From positions 4,566,001 through 4,630,000 of the forward strand of contig NZ_CP050954.1 in assembly GCF_012273015.1 (NCBI RefSeq): 64,000 bases of DNA, written 5' to 3'. Position numbers and translations under genes: made by a program. Within the stretch, counting starts at the first letter, position 1; each line of letters begins with the position of its first letter. Below, piece after piece: positions 1 through 7,271 of this stretch. The notes below the pieces were generated by a model. It saw only the letters and a program-made list of their open reading frames with translations, ran no database searches and was not told the origin of the DNA. This stretch comes from Hymenobacter sp. BT18 (GTDB lineage Bacteria; Bacteroidota; Bacteroidia; Cytophagales; Hymenobacteraceae).

Positions 1-210
1 AGCCACGTATCGGTCATGAATTGGGTGAAGAAGTACGGGGTGAAGGCTCCCCGCCAGATCGGCTACTACCCCACGTATAAAATACTTAACCAGAAAGAGT
101 TGGCGGAGTTTTTTCAGAAGCCCGAAAACCTGAAAAGCGCTGGCCTGATGGTAACGGAGCTGGGCGATAAGTACATGATGATCCGGTGGGAGCGGTTCCG
201 GCAGGCCTAA
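1..210 (+). CDS. 3' end of a helix-turn-helix protein, start outside window
   Basis: The frame is open from base 1 (S-H-V-S-V-M-N-W) to the TAA at 208-210, so the Met at base 16 is probably internal and the gene begins to the left. The visible part is 69 codons. SHVSVMNWVKKYG resembles the recognition helix of IS1 InsA-type transposase N-terminal domains and related helix-turn-helix modules. The rest is basic and aromatic-rich and ends in IRWERFRQA. No catalytic transposase frame follows, so it may be a stand-alone DNA-binding protein or a remnant of an insertion sequence. Family assignment is weak. Confidence 0.55.
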   Translation, partial: SHVSVMNWVKKYGVKAPRQIGYYPTYKILNQKELAEFFQKPENLKSAGLMVTELGDKYMMIRWERFRQA

Positions 211-348
211 GCCTATAGCGGTTAGCAGAACTATAGCTGGGGTGTGGCTTCCAGCGGGGGATTTTTCTACTTGGTGGTACCAGTCCGGCACCCCAAGGCG
301 GTGGCGGTTGGCCCCGCCGAACTTTCCCTCACCGCAATTCCCCCAACC

Positions 349-1875
349 ATGCAAAACGTCCGTTATGCGCTGGCTTTGAGCACCCTGCTCACGGCTACCG
401 CCGCCACGGCTCAGATTCAGCCCGTGCCGCCGGCCCAGCCGGCCCCGCCCCCCGCCGCGCCGGCTGTGCCACCCACTCCGGCTGCCCCCACCGAATCGGT
501 ACCGTACGGGGCGGGCATGAAGGTGAACATCTCGCCCGATGGCTCGAAGTACGTGCGCTTTATCACCTGGCACCAGGTGTGGTCGCGCTGGACGAAGAAC
601 AACACCGGTACGCTGCGCGCCCCCGGCAAGCCCCAGGATAGTCAGGTGGACTTCGCGCTGCGCCGCTCGCGTTTTATTGTGCTTTCGCAGCTGAACCCGC
701 GCTTTCTGGTGTACACGCACCTAGGGATTAATAACCAGACAGCCGTGAGTGGGGGCACCGCGCCCACCACCGACGGCAAGAAGCCGCAGCTGTTTGTGCA
801 CGAAGCCGTGGTGGAATACAAGGTAAACCAATACCTGAACCTGGGCGCCGGCATGCACTACCAGAACGGCCTCTCGCGCATGACGCGCTCCAGCACCATC
901 AACTACCTCACGCTGGATGCCCCGCTCACCAACTGGCCCACCATCGAAACCATCGACCAGTTTGCCCGCGGCATTGGCGTGTACGGCAAAGGCCGCATCG
1001 GCAAGCTGGACTACGCGCTGTCAGTAAATGAGTCGTTTCTGACCAACCAGACGGGGGCCTTCAGCACTCCTCTGGGCCTGGGTACCACCGCCACCACCGG
1101 CACCGCCCCCGACCAGGTGACCACCAGCACCGGCAACAACACGGCTCAGTACAATCCCCAGGGAACCAACCACATTTACCAGGGCTATTTCAGCTACGAG
1201 TTTCTGGAGCAGGAAGGCAACCTGCTGCCCTTCAACGTGGGCACCTACCTGGGCGCCCGGCGCATATTCAACATTGGGGCCGGCTTCTTCTATAACAAAG
1301 ACGGCATGGTGTCGCGCCCCACGGGCAGCGTAGTGAGCGTGCCCGGCACGGCTTTCACCCCGGCGCAGACTGCGGCTATTGGTACGGAAAAGCACGACAT
1401 TGCCCTGTTCTCGGCGGACGTGTTTTTTGATACGCCCCTCAACAAGGAGACGGGCACGGCCTTCACGCTCTACGGCGTGTACTACAACTACAACATGGGC
1501 CCCAACCACGTGCGCTTTATCGGGGCGGCCAACCCCGGCTATGGGGCCGATGCCCGCCGCGGCAACGCCGTGCCACAGTCGGGCACGGGCAACGTGGGCT
1601 ACGTGCAGGCCGGCTACCTGCTGCCCAAAAATCTGCTCGGCCCCAAGGTGCGCGTGCAGCCCTACGCTTCCCACCTGCTGGCTGGGTACGAGGGCCTGAA
1701 AACCAGCACCGGCGAGCAAAAGAACGTGAACATCTTCGATGCCGGCGCCAACTTCTACGTGGACGGGCACAACGCCAAGTTCACCCTCAACTACCGCCAC
1801 CGCCCCGACTTCACGAACGTGAACGACGTGCAGTACCGGCCCGAAATCACCCTGCAGACGCAGGTTTCCTTGTAA
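349..1875 (+). CDS. Outer-membrane porin
   Basis: 508 residues from ATG 349. The frame is open back to a GTG at 244, but 349 gives a clean signal peptide (residues 1-22, ending ATAATAQ) and is preferred. A Pro/Ala-rich linker follows (about residues 23-50), then alternating amphipathic strands rich in Tyr, Gly and Asn, and a C-terminus ending in a strand (EITLQTQVSL), as expected of a beta-barrel. It resembles the phosphate-selective porin O/P type, but specificity cannot be read from sequence. It lies 51 bases before the MHS transporter gene on the same strand, suggesting it carries the same organic-acid solute across the outer membrane. Confidence 0.75.
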   Translation: MQNVRYALALSTLLTATAATAQIQPVPPAQPAPPPAAPAVPPTPAAPTESVPYGAGMKVNISPDGSKYVRFITWHQVWSRWTKNNTGTLRAPGKPQDSQVDFALRRSRFIVLSQLNPRFLVYTHLGINNQTAVSGGTAPTTDGKKPQLFVHEAVVEYKVNQYLNLGAGMHYQNGLSRMTRSSTINYLTLDAPLTNWPTIETIDQFARGIGVYGKGRIGKLDYALSVNESFLTNQTGAFSTPLGLGTTATTGTAPDQVTTSTGNNTAQYNPQGTNHIYQGYFSYEFLEQEGNLLPFNVGTYLGARRIFNIGAGFFYNKDGMVSRPTGSVVSVPGTAFTPAQTAAIGTEKHDIALFSADVFFDTPLNKETGTAFTLYGVYYNYNMGPNHVRFIGAANPGYGADARRGNAVPQSGTGNVGYVQAGYLLPKNLLGPKVRVQPYASHLLAGYEGLKTSTGEQKNVNIFDAGANFYVDGHNAKFTLNYRHRPDFTNVNDVQYRPEITLQTQVSL

Positions 1876-1926
1876 GCCCCTCGGCCCAGCTGTCAACCGA
1901 ACCTTTCACTCCAACCCGTAATTCCC

Positions 1927-3432
1927 ATGAACCAGCACTTACCCCAGCGCGACGCGGCGGCCTACGCCGGTGCCGCGCCCGTGGGCAGCCCCGTCGCCGA
2001 CGAGGCCGTGACCCACGACAACAACACCGTTTCGTCCAGCAAAATCTGGCAGGTGATTACCGCCTCGTCGGTGGGCACCGTCATCGAGTGGTACGACTTC
2101 TACATCTTCGGGTCGCTGGCCGCCATTATCGGGCCAGTGCTGTTTGGGCACCAGGGCAAGCTGGAAGATTCCCTGCTGGGGGCGCTGGCCGTGTTTGGGG
2201 CGGGCTTTGTGGTGCGGCCGTTCGGGGCCTTGTTTTTCGGCCGCATTGGCGACATGATCGGGCGCAAGTACACCTTCCTGGTCACGCTGCTGATTATGGG
2301 TGGGGCCACCTTCGTGACGGGTCTGATTCCCAGCTATGATTCCATTGGCATTGCCGCGCCCCTCATTGTGGTGGTGCTACGTTTGCTGCAGGGCCTGGCC
2401 CTGGGCGGCGAGTACGGCGGGGCCGCTACCTATGTGGCCGAGCACGCTCCCGACAAAAAGCGGGGCTACTTCACCAGCTTTATCCAGATTACGGCCACTG
2501 GCGGGCTGATCCTGAGCATTTCGGTGATTGTGATTACGCGCAAGATCATGGGCGAGGAGGCCTTCAAGGAGTGGGGCTGGCGCGTGCCCTTCCTGCTCTC
2601 GGGCCTGCTGGTTATTGCTTCTTACTACATCCGCCGCAAGCTGCACGAGTCGCCGCTGTTTGCCAAGGCCAAAGCCACTGGCACCACCAGCACCAATCCG
2701 CTGCGCGACTCCTTCGTGAACCCCGTAAACCGCCGCCTGGTGCTTATTGCCCTGTTCGGCGTGACCATGGGTCAGGGCGTCATTTTCTACACCAGCCAGT
2801 TTCAGGCCTATTCCTTCATGAATAATACCCTGAAGATGGACTTGGTAGACTCCAGCACCATTCTGGTAACGGCTATGCTGCTGGCTACGCCGCTGTTCGT
2901 GTACTTCGGCTCCCTGTCCGACCGCATCGGCCGCAAGCGCATCATCATGACGGGTATGATCTGCGGGGCGCTGTTCACCATTCCGCTGTTCTACGGCATC
3001 AAGGCCTTTGCCGGGCCGCTCACCGAAATTACCCCGGCCACCGTGGATGCCGCCGGCAAAGCCGTGCCCGCCGTGATGAAGGCCCTGACGCCCAACATCC
3101 CCGCCATGATTGCCCTGACGTTTATCCTCGTGCTGTTCGTGACGATGGTATACGGCCCGATTGCGGCTTATCTGGTAGAGCTGTTTCCCACCAAAGTGCG
3201 CTACACCAGCCTGTCGGTGCCTTACCACATTGGCAATGGCGTATTCGGGGGATTTGTGCCGCTGGTGGCCACCTGGATAGGCGTGTGGGCCACCACCCAG
3301 CCCGAGGGCACTTTCGCCAAGGACCACAGCAGCCTGATCGGGCTGGCCTACCCGGTGCTGGTGGCTTTCATCTGCTTCGTGATTGGCGTAATCTATATGC
3401 GCGATGTGCGCAACGTGCGCATCATGGACTAG
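1927..3432 (+). CDS. MFS transporter, metabolite:H+ symporter (MHS) family
   Basis: 501 residues, usual for the MHS branch (alpha-ketoglutarate, proline/betaine, shikimate permeases). After a soluble tail of about 40 residues comes SSVGTVIEWYDFYIFGSL, the MHS first-helix signature. The loop motifs GRIGDMIGRKY (helices 2-3) and SDRIGRKR (helices 8-9) are both present, with about 12 hydrophobic segments. Expected role: proton-coupled uptake of a carboxylate or similar small solute at the inner membrane. It follows the porin and precedes a transporter-type sensor kinase and acetyl-CoA synthetase, so acetate or a related carboxylate is plausible but inferred. Confidence 0.88.
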   Translation: MNQHLPQRDAAAYAGAAPVGSPVADEAVTHDNNTVSSSKIWQVITASSVGTVIEWYDFYIFGSLAAIIGPVLFGHQGKLEDSLLGALAVFGAGFVVRPFGALFFGRIGDMIGRKYTFLVTLLIMGGATFVTGLIPSYDSIGIAAPLIVVVLRLLQGLALGGEYGGAATYVAEHAPDKKRGYFTSFIQITATGGLILSISVIVITRKIMGEEAFKEWGWRVPFLLSGLLVIASYYIRRKLHESPLFAKAKATGTTSTNPLRDSFVNPVNRRLVLIALFGVTMGQGVIFYTSQFQAYSFMNNTLKMDLVDSSTILVTAMLLATPLFVYFGSLSDRIGRKRIIMTGMICGALFTIPLFYGIKAFAGPLTEITPATVDAAGKAVPAVMKALTPNIPAMIALTFILVLFVTMVYGPIAAYLVELFPTKVRYTSLSVPYHIGNGVFGGFVPLVATWIGVWATTQPEGTFAKDHSSLIGLAYPVLVAFICFVIGVIYMRDVRNVRIMD

Positions 3433-3434
3433 CG

Positions 3435-3466
3435 GTGAAAAAGTGAATTTGTGAGAAAGTGAAGTC
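3435..3466 (+). repeat. Octamer tandem array after the transporter stop
   Basis: Four consecutive 8-base units begin two bases after the TAG: GTGAAAAA, GTGAATTT, GTGAGAAA, GTGAAGTC. All keep GTGA and vary in the last four bases. The unit GTGAAGTT recurs after dnaG at 34056. No inverted partner was found before the next gene. Confidence 0.7.
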
Positions 3467-3600
3467 CGTCGTGTCGCTGGCCCGGCGGACTTCGCATGAA
3501 TCGGATGCCGCGCTGCGGTTTGCCGAAACCCGATAGTACGGGATGATTGTGTAGTATAGCCTCCAAACCCGCGAGTCAGCAACGCTCAACCCCCCTACGT

Positions 3601-3825
3601 ATGCCACCCATTTCTCCCCAGGAACAGCCGGAGCAGCGGCGCGGGCAGCGCCTGCTGTTTGTGGGGCTGCTGTTTGCGGTGCTGCTCAACTTTCCCTTCC
3701 TGGCGGTCTTCGACCACGATGGGCGGGTGGCGGGTATCCCGGTACTCTACCTCTACGTGCTGCTGGCCTGGAGTGCGCTGGTACTCGCTACAGCCTGGCT
3801 GGTAAGGGCGCCGAAGAATCAGTAA
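3601..3825 (+). CDS. Small two-helix membrane protein (DUF3311-like)
   Basis: 74 residues from ATG 3601. A short basic N-terminus (EQRRGQR) is followed by two hydrophobic helices (about residues 21-40 and 48-67) joined by a loop containing FDHDGRVAGIP. Small proteins of this shape often precede sodium:solute symporter genes. Here the next gene encodes a symporter-domain kinase 117 bases downstream, so it may be an accessory subunit of that sensor. The family link rests on the P-(x)n-GIP pattern and context only. Its stop codon lies inside the first heptamer of the repeat element that fills the following gap. Confidence 0.65.
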   Translation: MPPISPQEQPEQRRGQRLLFVGLLFAVLLNFPFLAVFDHDGRVAGIPVLYLYVLLAWSALVLATAWLVRAPKNQ

Positions 3826-3937
3826 TTCCTGATCAGTAAAACAGAATTCATCAGGGAATAGAAAAGGAATAATTTCTCTGGCCTGCCTGCTGCTCTTTGC
3901 TGAATTACTAATTGCTAATTACCCATTCCTAATTCTC
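3821..3937. repeat. Inverted heptamer-array element
   Basis: The left arm holds 7-base units from 3821 (AGTAATT, CCTGATC, AGTAAAA, CAGAATT, CATCAGG, GAATAGA) and includes the stop codon of the small membrane protein. The right arm at 3903-3937 is AATTACT, AATTGCT, AATTACC, CATTCCT, AATTCTC; its reverse complement gives AGTAATT, AGCAATT, GGTAATT, AGGAATG, GAGAATT, matching the left arm in type. The element ends five bases before the kinase ATG. Confidence 0.7.
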
Positions 3938-3942
3938 ACCAC

Positions 3943-6702
3943 ATGCCCACGCTGCTGGTTCTTGGCTTTTCCTTCGGTTACCTCGCCCTGCTGTTTGGGG
4001 TGGCGTACGCGGCGGAGCGCCGGTCGGCGGCCCGGCGCAGCCTGGTGAGCAACCCCTACGTGTACGCCCTGAGCATGGCCGTGTACTGCACCGCCTGGAC
4101 GTACTACGGCTCGGTGGGGCGGGCCGCGCACTTCGGGCTGGAGTTTGTGGGTATTTACCTGGGGCCCACGCTCATGGCCCCGGCTACCTGGCTGGTGCTG
4201 CGCAAAATCATCCGCATCTGCCGGCGCCAGCGCCTCACCTCCATTGCCGATTTTATTTCCGCCCGCTACGGGAAAAGTGCCTCCCTGGGCGCCCTGGTGA
4301 CGGTGGTGTGCGTGCTGGGGGTAGTGCCCTACATTGCCCTGCAAATCAAGGCCATTGCGGCTTCTTTCGACATTCTGACCCGGCCGGCTGCTAGCCTGAG
4401 CCAGCCCCTGCACACGGCGTCGGCGGTGGGCTCGGCCCTGTACACCACCGTGGCGCTGGCGTTTTTTACCATCATCTTCGGGGTGCGGTCCATTGAGGCC
4501 ACCGAGCGGCACGAGGGCATGGTGCTGGCCGTGGCCCTGGAAAGCCTGGTGAAGCTGGTGGCTTTTCTGGCTGCCGGCTTGTTCGTCACCTACGGCCTGT
4601 TCGGGGGCTTTGCCGATGTGTTCGAGCGGGCCGCGGCCCTGCCCGAGCTGCGCCGCCTGTTTACGCTGGAAGGGGCCGGTACCACACCGGGACAGTGGTT
4701 TACCTTGCTGCTGCTGAGCATGGCCGCCATTCTGCTCTTACCGCGCCAGTTTCAGGTGTCGGTAGTAGAGAACGTAAACGAAAACCACCTGCGCAAAGCC
4801 ATGTGGTTGTTTCCACTTTACCTGATCATCATCAACCTATTTGTGCTGCCCCTGGCGTTTGGGGGCCGCCTGCTCGACGGCGACGGGCACTTCGACGCCG
4901 ATACGTTTGTACTGGCCCTGCCCCTGCAGGCGGGGCACCCCTGGCTGGCGCTGCTCATTTACCTGGGCGGGCTGTCGGCGGCCAGCAGCATGATTATCGT
5001 GGAAACCATTGCCCTGAGCGTGATGATGAGCAACCACCTGCTCATGCCCCTGCTGGTGCGCGTGCCCGCGGCCCGTGCCGAGGGCGCCCGGTGGTTTGCC
5101 TACTTGGGGCAGGTAGCCCTGCACAGCCGCCGCCTGGCCGTGGTGCTGGTGCTGCTGCTGGCCTACGGCTACTACGCCGTGGTGGGTCACCTGCTGCCGC
5201 TCGTCAACATTGGGCTGGTGTCGTTTGCGGCGGTGGCGCAGTTTGTGCCGGTGGTGCTGGGCGGGCTCTACTGGAAAGGCGGCACCCGCCAGGGGGCTAC
5301 CGCCGGCATTCTGGCCGGGTTCATCATCTGGTTTTTTACTTTGGTATTGCCCACGCTGGTGGGGCCTGGCATGCTGCCCGCCGACCTGCTCAGCCGCGGC
5401 CTGCTGGGGCAAAGCTGGCTGCGGCCCTTTGCCTTGTTCGGGCTCGACGGCCTGGATTATCTCTCGCACGGCTTGTTCTGGAGCTGGTTTTTCAACCTGG
5501 GCCTCTACGTGGGCGTTTCCCTGGGGCGGCAGCCTTCGGCCCTGGAGCAGCGCCAGGCCGAGGTGTTCGTGGACGTTTTCCGGCACGGGGCCAGCTTCGA
5601 AGGCCCGGCTGGCTGGCACAGCGCCGCGCCCTTGCCCGACGTGCGGGAGCTGCTGGCCGGGTTCCTGGGTAAAAAGCGGGCTAACCAAGCCCTGAAGGCG
5701 TTTCAGGACCGGTTCCCCGGGGCGCATGCCACGGATACCGTAGCCCCACCCCAGGCCGACCCGCGCCTGCTGGCTTATGCCGAGCAGCTGCTGGCCGGCT
5801 CCATCGGCCCGGCCTCGGCCCGGCTGCTGCTGCGTTCTTCGGTGGGGGTGGAAGACATCAGCTTCGACAACGTAGTGGGCATTCTCAAGGAAAGCCAGCA
5901 GCTGCTGGAAGCCAACCGCCAGCTCCAAAAGCAGCAGCGCCAGCTCCAGCGCCTTACCCAGGAGTTGCAGGCGGCCTACGACCAGCTGCAGGAGCTGGAC
6001 CAGCACAAGGATGAGTTTCTGTACACCGTTACCCACGAGCTGCGCACCCCGCTTACCAGCATCCGGGCCCTGGCCGAAATCCTGACCGACAACCCCGATC
6101 TGGACGAGGAGGAGCGGCAACGGTTTCTGCTCACCATCACCCGGGAGTCGGAGCGGCTGGGGCGTCTGATTACGCTGGTGCTGGATTTGGAAAAGTACGA
6201 GTCGGGCAAGGCTACGCTGGAGTTGGCACCCGTTGCTATGGCCGATGTGGTTACCGACGCCCTGGACGCCGTGGGTCAGCTGCTGCGCGACAAGCACATT
6301 CAACTGCGCGTGACCATCCCGCCCGATTTGCCCCCGCTGCCGGGCGACCAGGACCGGCTGATGCAGGTGCTGGTGAATCTGCTGAGCAACGCCGTGAAGT
6401 CCTGCCGGGCCGATGGCTCGGGTAGCATTGCGGTAGCCGTGGAGGCGGGGCCTGACTTGCTGCGCCTCTCGGTGCAGGACAACGGCAAGGGCATCGACCC
6501 GGAGTTTCACCAGCTTATCTTCGACAAGTTCTTCCAGGCCCGCCATCAAACTATGCGCAAGCCCGAAGGCTCGGGGCTGGGCCTGGCCATCACCAAAAAG
6601 ATAGTGGAGCTGCACGCCGGCCGCATCTGGGTGGAAAGCCAGCCCGGCCACGGCGCCTGCTTTTCGGTGGAGCTGCCCGTTTCAATGAAAAATGAGGAAT
6701 GA
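3943..6702 (+). CDS. Hybrid sodium:solute symporter-sensor histidine kinase (CbrA/CrbS-like)
   Basis: 919 residues. The first ~530 form a sodium:solute symporter fold with about 13 membrane segments. A soluble linker and Gln-rich coiled coil (about 640-690) lead to the HisKA box THELRTPLTSI with the phosphoacceptor His at residue 698. The HATPase domain shows the N box (LVNLLSNAVKS), DNGKGI and GSGLGLAI. Proteins of this architecture (CbrA, CrbS/MxtR) sense substrates such as acetate or histidine and control their use. The response regulator and acs follow directly on the same strand, so control of acetate activation is the natural inference. The last codons (MKNEE) are encoded inside the heptamer array that starts at 6687. 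Confidence 0.9.
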   Translation: MPTLLVLGFSFGYLALLFGVAYAAERRSAARRSLVSNPYVYALSMAVYCTAWTYYGSVGRAAHFGLEFVGIYLGPTLMAPATWLVLRKIIRICRRQRLTSIADFISARYGKSASLGALVTVVCVLGVVPYIALQIKAIAASFDILTRPAASLSQPLHTASAVGSALYTTVALAFFTIIFGVRSIEATERHEGMVLAVALESLVKLVAFLAAGLFVTYGLFGGFADVFERAAALPELRRLFTLEGAGTTPGQWFTLLLLSMAAILLLPRQFQVSVVENVNENHLRKAMWLFPLYLIIINLFVLPLAFGGRLLDGDGHFDADTFVLALPLQAGHPWLALLIYLGGLSAASSMIIVETIALSVMMSNHLLMPLLVRVPAARAEGARWFAYLGQVALHSRRLAVVLVLLLAYGYYAVVGHLLPLVNIGLVSFAAVAQFVPVVLGGLYWKGGTRQGATAGILAGFIIWFFTLVLPTLVGPGMLPADLLSRGLLGQSWLRPFALFGLDGLDYLSHGLFWSWFFNLGLYVGVSLGRQPSALEQRQAEVFVDVFRHGASFEGPAGWHSAAPLPDVRELLAGFLGKKRANQALKAFQDRFPGAHATDTVAPPQADPRLLAYAEQLLAGSIGPASARLLLRSSVGVEDISFDNVVGILKESQQLLEANRQLQKQQRQLQRLTQELQAAYDQLQELDQHKDEFLYTVTHELRTPLTSIRALAEILTDNPDLDEEERQRFLLTITRESERLGRLITLVLDLEKYESGKATLELAPVAMADVVTDALDAVGQLLRDKHIQLRVTIPPDLPPLPGDQDRLMQVLVNLLSNAVKSCRADGSGSIAVAVEAGPDLLRLSVQDNGKGIDPEFHQLIFDKFFQARHQTMRKPEGSGLGLAITKKIVELHAGRIWVESQPGHGACFSVELPVSMKNEE

Positions 6703-6818
6703 ACAATGAACAATGAACAATAAACAATGAAGCAGCTGCTCTCACCACCTTCGGCCTCCGCGCCTTAACTTCTCGCTTCTAATTCTTCATTCCTCGCTCC
6801 TCATTCTTCATTCTTCAC
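6687..6818. repeat. Inverted heptamer-array element
   Basis: The left arm 6687-6728 is six 7-base units: GAAAAAT, GAGGAAT, GAACAAT three times, AAACAAT. It overlaps the end of the kinase gene, whose TGA is at 6700-6702. The right arm 6770-6818 is seven 7-base units of the opposite strand type: TTCTCGC, TTCTAAT, TCTTCAT, TCCTCGC, TCCTCAT, TCTTCAT, TCTTCAC. It ends ten bases before the response-regulator ATG. About 40 GC-richer bases separate the arms. Confidence 0.8.
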
Positions 6819-6827
6819 TCCCCGAAG

Positions 6828-7223
6828 ATGGTTCCGCATATTCTCATTGTCGACGACGAGCCCAACATCGTCATGTCCCTGGAATTTCTGATGCGCAAAG
6901 CCGGCTATACCATCAGCATTGCCCGCAACGGCACCGAAGCCCTGGAGGCTATTGACCGAACGGCTTTCGACGTGGTGCTGCTGGATATTATGATGCCCGA
7001 CGTGGATGGCTACCAGGTGTGCCGCACCCTGCGCCAGCGCCCCGACCGCACCGCCACCCGCGTTATCTTCCTCTCGGCCAAAAGCAAAGAGGCCGACATT
7101 CAAAAAGGCTACGATGCCGGCGCCGACCTGTATCTGCCCAAGCCCTTCAGCACCCGCCAGTTGATGGACAAAGTGAAGGACCTGCTAAACCCCGGAGCCG
7201 GCACCAAGCCGCTGAACCAGTAG
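6828..7223 (+). CDS. Single-domain response regulator (CheY-like)
   Basis: 131 residues, a lone receiver domain: acidic pocket IVDDEP near the N-terminus, phosphoacceptor Asp53 in LLDIMMPD, conserved Ser in FLSAKS and Lys in YLPKPFS. No DNA-binding or enzymatic output domain follows; the tail after about residue 122 is short (GAGTKPLNQ). It lies 125 bases after the transporter-kinase gene and 48 bases before acs, so it is the likely phosphorylation partner. This differs from CbrB (NtrC type) and CrbR (LuxR type), which carry output domains, so the output step must go through a protein-protein contact or a second regulator. Confidence 0.88.
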   Translation: MVPHILIVDDEPNIVMSLEFLMRKAGYTISIARNGTEALEAIDRTAFDVVLLDIMMPDVDGYQVCRTLRQRPDRTATRVIFLSAKSKEADIQKGYDAGADLYLPKPFSTRQLMDKVKDLLNPGAGTKPLNQ

Positions 7224-7271
7224 CTGGCCTTGCTCACCCATTTCACTAACTCCTCACATTTCTTCTTTCCC

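Noticed and set aside
1021..1896. 291-residue - strand ORF antisense to the porin
   Set aside because: It is opposite to a protein with signal peptide and barrel features; composition is His/Val/Gly-rich as expected of GC-rich antisense shadows.
2377..3582. 401-residue - strand ORF antisense to the MHS transporter
   Set aside because: Shadow frame: rich in His, Gln and Gly with no domain, fully overlapping a clear transporter.
4837..6651. 604-residue - strand ORF antisense to the kinase
   Set aside because: Long only because of codon-position GC bias; the + strand frame has all kinase motifs.
6828..7223. Calling the receiver protein CrbR or CbrB
   Set aside because: Those regulators have DNA-binding output domains; this one ends right after the receiver.
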